From: Haemaphysalis longicornis
Lineage: Eukaryota; Arthropoda; Arachnida; Ixodida; Ixodidae
Reading direction: 5' to 3'
NCBI GenBank assembly: GCA_013339765.2
Contig: CM023450.1
Location: 194,935,589-194,999,588 of the forward strand
Length of the DNA stretch: 64,000 nucleotides
The notes below the pieces were generated by a model. The model worked only from the letters and a program-made list of their open reading frames with translations, did not search any database and was not told the DNA's origin. Both the position numbers and the translations under genes were made by a program. This document shows, one piece after another, positions 1 through 10,919 of the stretch. How positions within the stretch are numbered: position 1 is the stretch's first letter; each line of letters opens with the position of its first letter.

Positions 1-1351
1 CTCTACGGATAATGGGGACACAACCAACCTCGTTCTGGGAACCGTACACGTATTTTTGCAAAACGGGCAATTTAGATTTGTACAGTGGCATAAGAACTGA
101 AGGTGTTTTGTCTCTAAAGCACTCTAGAAGATGACCTTGCATTATATCGATGCACGAATTCAGCTGTGGGCCCCATTTGCCTCACCATTGTTTTTTTAGG
201 CGGCACACAGGAACAAAGAACCCCACAAAAGGACCTATGATCCCTCTTCATTCCCTCCCTACACACCTCCTTTCGCCCCCACCCCCTCAAAGGGCTTCGT
301 GATACCCTTATTATAAAGCATATTCATTTATTACTTCTTTAACGTGTGTCAGCAAGACATTCATTCGCTTATGAACTGCGGCGTTCGGCCTTTATGATTT
401 ATTGAAAGGTGTATGTGATGCATCAATTAGGCTATTATGCGGCATGAACCATCAACAATGGCGTTAAATGGAACGTGGCATTTATTATACACGGCTGCAC
501 AGTACTGAGAATATATGACCAAGGTTTTGGAGTTTATATCTGTTTTCATGAGATCCAGAATTTATTTGACGCCATGGTAAAGAAACCGATCTTTATTACA
601 TCTTTCTACCCGGTACCTCGTATCCTTTGTTACGCGGTCTGTCTTTTTTAACGATTCACTACAGAGACACTTACATGTGTACGTGACGATTACTTATCTC
701 TCTCGCCCTGGGCTGCGTAGCGGGTTGGTGTATCGTAAAGCGAAAAATTCTTATTGTTATTTACTTTGCGACACCCTTTCACAATTTAGCTATATCCAGA
801 ACGATATGCGCTGGTGCAAAGAAAAAGTGCCTACCACCATTAAAACTCTGTAACCCACCCAAGTCAACTGAACACAGAAAACGTTATGTAAAATATCTGC
901 ATAGTGCAGTATGCTGTTATAGTCACAAATACGAGTGTGGCGCTGATCACTGATCGATGTCTCCTATCACCCACAATTAAGTTGCGTTTTTTGGATGGCT
1001 CACCAAAATTGCTGTATGTGGTTACTTCTTTGTAGCGGCCGCTTTTTAGTGCACCATGACTTGGCTAATACTTGGCCCTTAAAATTATTTTAACCGCATA
1101 GCTGTTTAAGCCACCACACATCGTCCGGTGGAGACAGAAAACCCCGTGCGCACGTCAGCGCGTGCCTCGCGGCGACCACCCGGCGCCCCCAGTGCCAGGC
1201 GCCGGGCACAACCTTTGCGGAGTGCCTATAGCAAAAAAAAAAAATCCCCGCACCTCCCCGAGGGGGATTGTGAGGATGCAGAAATGCATTGGGTGCACCG
1301 ATGAGTGTGATGCGATTAATGGCGAAGAGAGAGGCGAGAGTGTGAGCGTAA
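1..1351. other. No gene recognised
   Basis: AT-rich sequence with only short open frames, none of which shows a recognisable motif. No terminal repeats or tandem structure were seen. It ends at the Helitron-type remnant on the minus strand. Confidence 0.5.
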
Positions 1352-1940
1352 TTATTTATTTTTTTCTTTTCCCACACCCGTCATTTCCGCTTCGTTATAG
1401 AGAAGCGTCTTCGAGACCGCGTTGAACGCAAACGCCAACTGCAGAGGATCGTTCACGTCAAAGTCGTCGGGAATCGTTTCGAACTCACCGTCAGCATCAT
1501 CGACGTCGTCTTCCTGCGGTTCCTCTCGTTCGCCGCCGTCATCGAAGTAATCGAGCCGACTCCAATCGACCCGAACGTTGATGGCGCGATACAGCGGGGT
1601 GTGTTCCAGGTGCTTGAGCCAAGCCAGGATGTTGCCGCGCTTCGCCAACCCGCGCTTGTACGTTGCCGGACTCATCAGCCTCCGCTTGATGCGAACATCG
1701 AACGCAACGTCCTCGGGTACCATGCGAGGAAGGCACCGCACAACCTTCGATACGTCGATGGGCACGTTCACCGCCTGTCCCTTGATTCCAAACTGCCCGT
1801 TGCCTCAAGTCAGCCGCCTGATGCTCATGAAGGGGAGTCGAGGCGCGATGAGCCGCTCTTCGACCGGGTTCAGATCGGGAAGATGCGCCGGCCGAGGAGG
1901 ATAACGGTAGCCAAAACTCACGCAGCCCTCCTCTTCGCAG
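1352..1940 (-). pseudogene. Helitron-type element remnant (DUF6570-like region)
   Basis: Read on the minus strand, the frame gives LIAPRLPFMSI, then a stop at about 1808, then GIKGQAVNVPIDV, CLPR, IKRRL, TPLYRAI and VDWSRLDYFDD. This order (IAPRLPFM, GQ..NVPVDV, LPR, KLKR, PLY, DWS.LD) is the pattern I know from the DUF6570 segment upstream of the Helitron replicase/helicase domains in arthropod Helitrons. The open part runs from about 1806 to 1352 and ends with acidic residues and a short tail. No Rep HUH motif or Pif1 helicase was found nearby, so this is a detached fragment. The family call is from recognition; the in-frame TGA is seen directly. In life such a protein would take part in rolling-circle transposition, but this copy cannot. 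Confidence 0.7.
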
Positions 1941-3012
1941 CTTTGTCTTCTTCTCCTTCTTCTTCTTCAGCGGTTCCCCTACGGGAAGATGACGATGGTG
2001 GTTGAACGCGAAGCTATCTCGTGATGAATTGTTTGGTTGGCCAATCCCTAGGGGCATCATGCCACAATCATTATCAGACGCGCTGCGCACGCCGGCCAAG
2101 GGACGCACGAGAACCCCCGACTATAATGCATTTCTGCATAAAAAAAAAACATACGGAGCGCCCATGAGCGCGTGCCACGCCGCTACTGCTCCGCGCCTTC
2201 CAGGCTTGCGCGTGGGCTTACGCCACATGAGAAGCACCCGCCTTCGTCGTCGTCGTCGTCGCGTAGCCACCGGCGCACCACGTGTCCGCCGCGCCAAAGA
2301 AGAGGAGGACTAATGTGTCAAGCCATCCGTTCACAATCCACACGTGGAGATGGTAACTGGACCAGCTGATTAAGAAGTGGAGGTCTACCGAGGCGAGGCC
2401 GCGCTACAAGAGGATTTCCCTACGCGGCTGTGCCGTGGGAAGACGAAGAATAAAGGGGTGACGATGATCACTACTGAATAAAACAATGAACATACTTTAA
2501 TGTTCTTTGCTTTAGAGGGCCGTTAAAAACGGTTTTGCACTGCTGAGGTTCGGCTTGTCCATCTCTCCTCGGATCCGCTGTCAGCGTGGGGAGAGGCTGG
2601 TTCAACCCCCAGCTCTGCTGTTTCTTGAACTTTCGCTCACTAGTGTGAGCTGCGCCATTTTTTACGGGAGAACGTTTTTGGACTAGTACTCTACCGATTG
2701 TCCACACAAAACCGCACAATCAGCTACGCTATTTAAAGCCCCTTACCTTCGTGGTATCAAATCCTCCCAAATTACCCTTTGTTCTGTTGGAGGCAGCTGG
2801 TTTATCGCTGGGCAGGCCATTTACTTTTACGCGTTAAAAAATCAACTTCTAGGGAACAGGGTGCGAAGGGGATATACGCGAGATTGTCTCCAGAATATTT
2901 TCACCGCAGCAAGCAGATACCTGGCCAATAGTTCAGTTGTCGTGTCTTCAGATACTCAGGTACAATTTAAGAGCGGTTATAGCTCGTGTAGTGTATTACT
3001 TCACTGAGGGGG
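1941..3012. other. No gene recognised; short TCG microsatellite
   Basis: No supported gene. A (TCG)n run of about six units lies near 2241-2262. The remaining short open frames are arginine-rich shadows of GC-rich sequence. Confidence 0.5.
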
Positions 3013-3090
3013 CGCACCCGGACGTCATCAACGAACATGATGTGTTCAAAACGCACCCGGGCGTTTTGAACGAACATGATGTGACGCGCT
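3013..3090. repeat. 39-bp tandem duplication with hairpin
   Basis: The motif CGCACCCGG followed by AACGAACATGATGTG occurs twice, 39 bp apart. Across the junction GTTCAAAACGC and GCGTTTTGAAC form an 11-bp perfect inverted repeat with a 6-bp loop (about 3044-3071). Confidence 0.7.
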
Positions 3091-3220
3091 TAGTGCGAGA
3101 CAGCGTCTGCTTTTAGATGCGACGCTGAGAGCATCTCTTGTCGGCGGCATTGTCCTTCCTGCGTGCGTCCGTCGTCGGCGTCCGCACTCTCCTCCGCTCA
3201 CCCTCTCTCCTCTCCGATAG

Positions 3221-3375
3221 CGAACACTCTCTCGCGAGGGGCATTGGATTGCATTCGATTGCCTTGGCTTGGATTGGATTTGGATTGGATTGGATTAAAG
3301 TGGATTGTGTTGGATTGTGTTGCGTCATAGCCGCGGCAGACGCACTGGCGCCGGCGCGTGCCCCGGTGAGAGCGA
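3221..3375 (+). repeat. ATTGG-core repeat module, copy 1
   Basis: A degenerate pentanucleotide tract of ATTGG/GGATT type (about 3244-3330) sits between a left flank with a CGCGAGGGGCATTGG-like motif and a right flank with GCGTCATAGCCGCGGCAG. The same order recurs at 3880 and 4185, so this is a repeated module and not a lone microsatellite. Confidence 0.65.
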
Positions 3376-3879
3376 ACACTCTCTCTCAACATCTGCGGGT
3401 GTGCGGCCCAGCGCGCTCTCACTCTGCCGGTGGGCCGCGCTGCGTGCGGTGCTGCGCATATGCAGTACTCTCTCTCTCCGCGGTCTTTTCTGCTTCGGGC
3501 GCGCTGCGCATATAACCGGTGTGCCGCTCTCCGGCGGCCTTTCGGTCGACGGTTGCTCTCCGCTTGCGCTTGAACCCCCCTCAGCGTCGCATCACACCAG
3601 GGTTCCCGCGGGAGGAGGTGGGCGTAATTTTTTTGGTTCGTGGTTTCGTTGGCGTCACTGCAGTAGTTTATAAGTGCATTAGGTATGAAAAAATCACGGG
3701 AACGACAAGTGTCACATTCAAAGCACTCGCAGACTCACACTCTTCGCACCGCATGGAGGAACAGTCGGCTACGGTGATGAGCTGTACGGGCAACTTCCGT
3801 TGTCGTTCTTCAGTTGCACCCGGGTATATGAAATCTGTAGCGTAAGCTACACTGGCCGAGGTTGAGCAGTTTCACGTGG
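3376..3879. other. Spacer between ATTGG modules
   Basis: GC-rich, CpG-containing sequence with a TATAA at 3509. No gene was recognised. The overlapping open frames have no known motif. Confidence 0.4.
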
Positions 3880-4125
3880 ACCTTGAAGGGCCGTGCTTCG
3901 CAAGCGCGAGGAGCATTGGATTGGATGGAATTGGATTGCATTGGATTTGGACTGAATTGGATTGAAATAGATTAAATTGGATTAGGATTGAAAATCCAAA
4001 CCTATTGGAGTACGGGTGTGCAGAGAATTGGGTCTGCATATTTGCCGGTCTCAGCATTCCAGAGGAGTTACGTCATAGCCGCGGCAGCCGCAGTGGCGTG
4101 GGCGCGTACCCAGCTGTGCGCCTTC
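3880..4125 (+). repeat. ATTGG-core repeat module, copy 2
   Basis: The left flank GGCCGTGCTTCGCAAGCGCG is followed by GAGGAGCATTGG, a degenerate ATTGG tract (about 3913-3995) and a right flank ACGTCATAGCCGCGGCAGCC near 4069. Both flanks match copy 1 and the left flank matches copy 3. Confidence 0.65.
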
Positions 4126-4184
4126 GTTGCGCAGTAGTCAAGTCTGACGCTGCGCCGGAGCCACTTGATAGCAGATTTACGTGG

Positions 4185-4325
4185 CTCCTGGAGAGCCGTG
4201 CTGCGAATGCGCGAGGAGCAGTCACTGGATTGGACGAGACCGGACTGACTGGACTGGACCCGACTGGACTTGATTGGATTGGATTGGATCGCAACGTATA
4301 TCCTGGCATAGCCGAGCTAAGCCAG
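4185..4325 (+). repeat. ATTGG-core repeat module, copy 3
   Basis: The left flank GAGAGCCGTGCTGCGAATGC leads into GCGAGGAGCAGT and a mixed ACTGG/ATTGG tract (about 4223-4290), followed by GGCATAGCCGAGC, a decayed form of the right flank. Confidence 0.6.
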
Positions 4326-4329
4326 TGGT

Positions 4330-7029
4330 AATTTGTTTATTTCAGGGCACCGTGATTTTTTAAAACCAAGGTGATCAATCCTTGCGGGGTAAATTGAGCA
4401 TTTAGATCACAATGCTCACAGGGAAAAAGTTGCACTGGAAGGGAGAGCGACAGCAAATAATAACATATTAACACGGATGGCCTATTGTATACGTTCAAGT
4501 TTGGAGCGACTGAAATTCCCATTACTTTCTGACCCGCTTGTTCCTTTAAGCAAACCCGGCAAAAAAATTTGTGATTATAACCTAAGCGTACACAATACCA
4601 TGCCTTGGTTCTTGCTCCGTAAAATATATGCAGTTAGCTGTAAAAAGAACACACATCATGCAATTTCCTCTGTTTTACACCGTTCTGGCTGCGTGTAGGT
4701 CGCACTAGCCGCGAAGTTAGCAGTGCAGTAAATTAAAAGTAAGAAATGTTGTCTGATCTTCTTTTTTGGCAATGTTAAAGTTGTGTTATTTTTTTTAGAT
4801 GGACTAGAACAGGTGTTATTTGACCTTTTCTATCAGAGAACAAAACGCGGCATTTCCGAAAAAAGTACCTCTTTAATTCGTGATGTTCTATTCTTGAGTT
4901 ACAAATCACTACCGCAAGGTCGACTTTAAGTATATTTCTAGAAAAAAAATGTATCAAATTTGGTTTTGTTATTTTTCTTGCACGTAAGAGAATATATGTG
5001 ACTTAATGAGGTATGACGCTGAATTGTCTATATTCATCATGGAAGCCTATGTTACATCTAAAAGTGTTTTATACCAACGTTGACATACCTTCACGCATCA
5101 AGAGGGCATCATCATCGTACACTGAATGCTGCATGTGGATATTTTTCGGAGGTTTTGTGTGACAGTGTCTGTTTGACGTGAAAAAGTTCCGTAAGCAACT
5201 AGCGAGATGCCCATCAGTTTTCTTTCCTTTCTTTTCAGTGTGCATACTTTTTGTTGAGCGCACGATGTTGACGAACGTGCCGAAACCCTGCATGGACGCC
5301 TTCTACTCCGCATGCGACACTGATAACTCCACCGTGCAGTCCTGTTAGTTTACCAGCTAATTAGGAGCAGAACAAGAAATCCCCCCAGTTGACCCAAACG
5401 TACACATATTTGGTACTTCTTGGCTGCAAAGATTCATTATTCTGGTAAATAAAGCTTGCTTGATGGTTGCGTCTTGGTGCACGGTGTCAGTTTCAAGGGT
5501 CTGTATCTCTGGGTAGGAAAGGAGTGGTCACAACAAACCAGCGAAAGACGTGGTCGACGGTTGATGCGGGGCTTTGGTCGTTGCGACGTAGAGAATGAGC
5601 CCGAGCTCGAAATCAATAACAGAACCGTTGATATTATGCTTAGACAGCAAATAGTGCCCATTTATAGATTACGCTAAACACCGAATAATCAAGCTGCATG
5701 CTTGCTACTTTAAGAAAAATACAAAAACTTGGAATGTTTGCATTGTTAAAGATTGCAGGTGAAAATTCATGTACTGGCAACGACCTGGTTGTGGAATCTT
5801 ATTGCGCAGCACAAACTCGAAAGTGGTCCTGATCCCCAGTTAACACAGTACGAGTTGTGATGCATGCCAGTGCTAAGCGTTTCTAGTGTAGCCCGATGTT
5901 GTGAAGAAGTCTGCTGGCGTTTGAGCTGAACGTAGCGATGGCACACGATGCACTCCTCGACAGCGTTGTCAATTCAGAGTTCCAGAAGATTACCCAAGGA
6001 GCATAGGCCGGAGCGAGGCCTCGTGGGTGCAGAGCAGGGAAGGTGAACGTAGTAACTATGTAATGTTGTGCAGAATTCGGCACATAAAGTCGCGTCGATG
6101 ATAAGTAGTAGGGGTGTTTATGGAGCCCGGGTCCTCGGTTATCGCAATAGAAGAGAAAAGAGGTTTAGCTGAGTTAGCGCCGCGTTCTCTGCCTCTTCCG
6201 TCGTCCGTGGCTTTGATAGCATATTGTACCGTAATACATTAATCGTTAGGTAGTGGTCAGAACGTCACAGCACGTTGCGCAGGAAGGCGAAGAGGCCGCC
6301 GCCGCAGCGATAAGCGCGCACCACGAAGGAAGGCCATGAGGCCCCGTGCGGCGCAGAAGCCTGTGCGATAGAGTAATACGAACATCAAGCTGTGGTCCCT
6401 CGTACAGCGGCGAGGATTAAACAATGCCGTGAGGCGACGAAGCGGAAAAACGCTACTGTTGCGTACAGCTTCGCTACCTTCAGTGTGAGCTTCTTCATTT
6501 TTGGGATACGGCCGGTAATTTCCCGTGTGCCTTTTCGATTCCTTCCCTTGTAGTGGAATCTGTTCAATAACCTTGAGTTTTTTTCTCTGTACAAATACCC
6601 CCAGTGTGTCTACTCGACTGTTACGACTGCTTATTTCAAATTTTCTCGCTGACCATTCTCCCATTTTCTTCTCTCCTAAATCCCCCATCACAATCGTAAA
6701 CAGTTTTCTCCGTTTATTCATACCTGATTCGACGCCCTGGTACAAACTGCCTGTGACGGCATCATAGTAACTAGCTGTTGGCGCATAGGCATGTAGTATA
6801 TTTTTTTCTGCATCGCTTCTTTAGCTTGATCACGACCAGTGCGACTATTTTGTTGAAGTTGAAGAATTCCTCGACGTTCCCCTGCTATATCTCTGTTGAT
6901 TAAAAATTACACCCCGTGCTCTGCCTTTATGGATGTCCTCAGTAGCGCATAATGTCCTGACTAGTGAGCTCCATGACGCGTTCAGCGGTTCTTCTATTAA
7001 TGCGTGGCATTCCTTGCCGAGTGCCCCAA
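4330..7029. other. No gene recognised (2.7 kb)
   Basis: Mostly AT-rich. The longest minus-strand frame (6257-6745, 162 codons) has no recognisable motif or gene-like context. No terminal repeats or tandem arrays were seen. Confidence 0.45.
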
Positions 7030-8025
7030 CAACCAAGACCGTGCAATGCTCCGAATTTCCACAGAACTGAAGTTATCCCAGAAGTTGCACCTTATAATCG
7101 TTATAATTCGGTAAATGCAGATTACGGTTGGCGGAAATTTTGAGCAAATTATTAACAAAAATATAAAAGACAGTAAATGTCAAACTGAACAGCACCCTGC
7201 GTTTCCACAACAATGCATACTTCGAGGAAGTTGCAGCTGTAACCGTTATGATAGCGTAAAAGGATATATTTGGTCGAAGAAAATTTTGAGAATTAAAAAA
7301 AATACAAAATATATAAACAAATTACGGCAAATAGCGAATATGTAACGCCCTGAATTTCCACAATGTTTCCGATTTCGCAAAGTTCCAAATGTAATCGTTA
7401 AAATAGCGTTAATAGAGATAACTCTTCGAACTAAATTTTGAAAAATAAAAAATAAGAAAACTATTGATGAAAAGCGTGTAATCGCACACCTTACCACGCC
7501 CTCCCTTTCCGCAATATTGCAGATTCTGTTCAAGATCAACTTGTAATCATCATATTATTAAATGGAGATAAATAAATAAATTTTGAGAAACTAAATAAAA
7601 GAACTAAAATATTTACAGAAAATGGCAAACCGCGTAACGTCCTGCATTTTCACAATTATGCAGATTTTGCGAACTTTATACCTGTAGTCGTTATAAAAGC
7701 GTAAATGGAGATAATTGGTAGAACGAAATTTCGAAAAACTACTAGGAATAGGAAAAATATAAAAAAGCTACGGAGAATCAAGAACCATGTACCACCCTAC
7801 ATTTCCACAATAATTCAGGTTTCGCTAAAGTTCTGAATGTAATTGTTGAAATATCGTAAATGGAGATAATCGGTGGAACAAAATTTTGAGAAATTAAGAT
7901 AAAAATATAAAAACATACAACTGCCAACCGTACAACCCGCTGCATTTCCATAATAATGCAGATTCCATGGAAGTTCCACCTGTATACGTTATAGTAGGCG
8001 AAACGGAGATAATTGGTCGCACAGG
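7030..8025. repeat. AT-rich satellite, about 150-bp unit, 6-7 copies
   Basis: The landmark ATTTCCACAA (with variants) recurs near 7055, 7201, 7353, 7505, 7648, 7800 and 7946, a spacing of 143-152 bp. Each unit then has a TGCAGATT-like block, a GTAATCGTTAT-like block, a GTAAATGGAGATAA-like block and an AAATTTTGAGAAA-like block in the same order. Copies are well diverged from one another. No protein is supported. Confidence 0.85.
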
Positions 8026-8820
8026 AGTTCTTGGCTGTAAAGCATTCACACTCACGGCATAAGAATGCTACACATTAGTTGAAAATTCTATGAATTTCTG
8101 TAGCATTTTCTCTCATAAACCTATAATATCCTACTTAATGTACGAGAGATCCTCTAGTAGCGCAGCTAAGCTTCCCTTGATATGAACAGTGTACTTACGT
8201 TGAACGTGCCAGGTTGAAGCTCCAATGGCGGCCTGTCTAAACCCACAGATTCGTAGCACCCTCTGCTGTATCGCTGACCTGACCGCAGCCGTGGTCGTGT
8301 GCTCGACAGCTGTAAGGAACTGACGGCAGAAAGTTGCAAAGGGAAAGTGGTGGAAGGTTCATTTCATTATTTAGATCGATTACTCTAAAGCGCATGAAAT
8401 GAGGGCATAGTCACACTTGCACATTAGGAGAAGGGCGCCTGTTTTCAATGTGCTGTATGATGTAGGTGCTTCTACGTGCACTAGTTTTATTCAGCTTTAG
8501 TTACTCCTAGCTGCCTTTTGGTTGGAATCTCACCATGTTTTTGTTTTCGATGCTCGGTAAGCTGAGCTGAACGGTTTTGTTACCAGCGGCAGTAATGGTA
8601 TCAATAGAAACCTACCTCACCAATACGTTCCTCTGAAAGGGTAACCAGAGATATAGACGTGACATGGATTCTCTTTTCTCCTATTGCTCTCTACCGTTAA
8701 CGGTAATCATCCCTTAAAACGACACATATCAAACCGCATACACCCTTACTTTCACTCTGCCGAGCGAAAAAATTTGGGACATCTTGAAGGTAACGCACTT
8801 AGACGCGGACACTAGGCACA
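8026..8820. other. No gene recognised
   Basis: Unique-looking intergenic sequence. No ORF, repeat or terminal inverted repeat could be supported. Confidence 0.45.
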
Positions 8821-8829
8821 CAGACGGCA

Positions 8830-9360
8830 AACACCAGCGCTGGCTCACAACTGATTTTTATTAGAACAGACGCACATTTAAATACTTCAACCTAAAGCCA
8901 TTTGACCACGCATCATACATACGTCACAATCAAGCGTGTTTATTCTAAAACGTGACAGGCATGAACAAACTGTGTGCATGAAGGCGCGGGTGATATATTT
9001 ACGTTCCAGAGCGATATAAAAATTCAAACTCACTCTCATGTAAATGTATAGACGGTACACTAAAACACCACTCCCCCTTTTTTTCTTATATTATATGCCT
9101 CAATAATCTCGCGTGTGAACCTGTCCCTGTGCACTGATAATATCACCGTTTCTTGGACCGCAGGCTCGCATATGCACTTGGAAACGTGGTGAGCCACGTG
9201 CGAGCAGGTGTCCCCTGCTAAAAACCTTTTACGTTCTAACAACCTGACATTAATACACCGACTTGTCTGTCCAATATGCACATAGCCACATGGAAATGGT
9301 AAAAGGTAAACACAGTTTTTCCATGGTACAAAAGGAGACACATGCTTCCTGAAAAAGCTG
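8830..9360 (-). mobile_element. Penelope-like element fragment (GIY-YIG end)
   Basis: The minus-strand frame at about 9360-9060 encodes NCVYLLPFPCGYVHIGQT, then an Arg in INVRL, then TREIIEAYNI. This is the layout of a GIY-YIG nuclease domain: a GIY-equivalent CVY, a YIG-equivalent VHIG about ten residues on, a conserved Arg and a conserved Glu. The Penelope-like elements I know from ticks end in such a domain, with a TREI..AY motif near their C-terminus. The frame ends at 9060, and the AT-rich stretch down to about 8830 is probably 3' UTR. The reverse transcriptase part is absent, so this is a truncated copy. The element type is inferred, because GIY-YIG domains also occur elsewhere. Confidence 0.7.
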
Positions 9361-9364
9361 CCTA

Positions 9365-10120
9365 AAATGATAACTTCTCCCCTCCAATCGCATATGTATT
9401 GATACGTATAATCCTGAGGCCCGAACCATTTGAACGGCGTGCCTCTTTAGTGGAGATCGCGTTCTATTAGCGTATACACGGGGAGGTTTGTTTTACAATA
9501 GGCCTCCTCGATTAGCAGCGCCGGATCGTCCGCGGACTGCCCTAGACGCAATCCGGCGCTCGATTTTCACATGCATTCCTATAGGGCTCCTGGTCCGAAC
9601 GCAGTTCTCGGACTGCCCGAGGACAGTCCAGGACTGAGAAACCGGCGAGGCCCAATACCACGGACCTGGTTGTCTTCCCAGACGCACACTACGTCACGCA
9701 TAACTTCATACGTTCGCAGAGACATATAGCAACAACGCGAGTGCTTTGGTTTGCATTTGATTTTTTTCTGGTTCTTTCACCCTCATGTATTAGCTACGAG
9801 TGTTAGCTCCGACGCAAGCGGCGATATGCGCTGGCTTTTGTATGTTTGCTTTTTGTGGGCTGGCGTTCCAGTACTGCGTGTTTCCGTGCGCTCACGGATG
9901 CTATAAAATTCAGAATCCTGGTTGTTAAAGCTTAGCTTAAAATGTATTGATGTGCAGAAAGTCTTCTCACCGTGTGAAATTTCGGCATAAAACAGCACCC
10001 AATTTTTGCCGCTAACTCACAGACATGACCGTCGGCAGTGGGAAGGAAAAGGTTATTTCCCCGCTCCCCCCCTCCCAAGCCAGACCAGCACAACTGCCCC
10101 TTCCTCAGCCGTCTCCATCT
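9365..10120. other. No gene recognised
   Basis: No supported gene or repeat in this stretch. Short open frames lack motifs. Confidence 0.4.
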
Positions 10121-10127
10121 CGCTCCA

Positions 10128-10175
10128 CAATGGGATGGGTTCGCCCACTTGAAGACAAAATCCTGCCGACGCTCC
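10128..10175 (+). repeat. Dispersed repeat fragment (pair with 62371)
   Basis: About 48 bp including GGGTTCGCCC, AAAATCCTGCC and ACGCT also occur at 62371-62421 in the same order and orientation. Family unknown. Confidence 0.4.
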
Positions 10176-10559
10176 CGCGCGCAGCCATGTATTCTTCTGC
10201 ATTGAAGTGTGCACTTGACCTTTCGAGTCGCTGTGTGGACGGGTTGGCTACAACTTACGACACAAGTTCTGCAATAAACATTGTTGCTTCAGAAAAGACT
10301 ACGCCAGTCCTTATGGGAATACACGCCAGTTGTGAGTTTCCAGGATAAAATTGGAACGGAAGATTAAGAAAAGGTTTTTCACGGTTACTGCTTCGGAATA
10401 CACTGTGGTCGTCTTCTGCTTTTTATTCAATTACTAAGTGCGCCCTACCCAGAAAGTTCTCAGAACGAAGCGAACGACCAGTAGAGTTTACAGCGCTCAT
10501 TTTCCCGCGAACCATGCATTGGGTTTGTTTATGTTTTGTTTTTACTACCCGGCCGCGCC

Positions 10560-10918
10560 CGGCTGTGTTATCTGTGTCCCAAGCGAAGCGCCTGTTCCAT
10601 TCTTATTTTTATGCCGCACAGATTATCTCATTCTGATACGGCGACCGTTTCGCCCTGACGTCACTAGCATAGAATAATTTCCTTTGACCTACAATGTTCT
10701 GGATGTGAATTGACGGTTTTAGAAACACACGCGCCGAAAGATAAAAGCCTGCAGAGCAGACGGAGCGATATTTGACTCACCGACGCTCGCTTGCGCACGT
10801 CAGTTTGCTGACTGCTGCTTTGCTGCCGGTGTATTGTTTGAGTTGTTAGTGAAGCACTAGTTCACTCCAATAAACTTGTTTTCCTCGAAGACAACGGCGT
10901 GGTCATTGGCTTCGTGAC
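10560..10918 (+). mobile_element. LTR-like fragment (5'-truncated)
   Basis: The order GATAAAAGCC (a TATA-like box near 10741), then GACGCTCGC, GTCAGTTTGCTGACTGC and AATAAACTTGTTTTC (poly(A)-type signal near 10870), and a terminal TTCGTGACA near 10911, resembles the U3-R-U5 layout of Ty3/gypsy LTRs. The matching 5' end (TGTCACG..) was not found, so the left limit is arbitrary. Inference only. Confidence 0.4.
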
Positions 10919-10919
10919 A

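Noticed and set aside
3244..4290. Interstitial telomere repeats
   Set aside because: The pentamer is ATTGG/GGATT, not the arthropod TTAGG, and it is highly degenerate inside repeated modules.
6257..6745. 162-codon minus-strand frame
   Set aside because: No recognisable domain or splice structure; composition looks non-coding.
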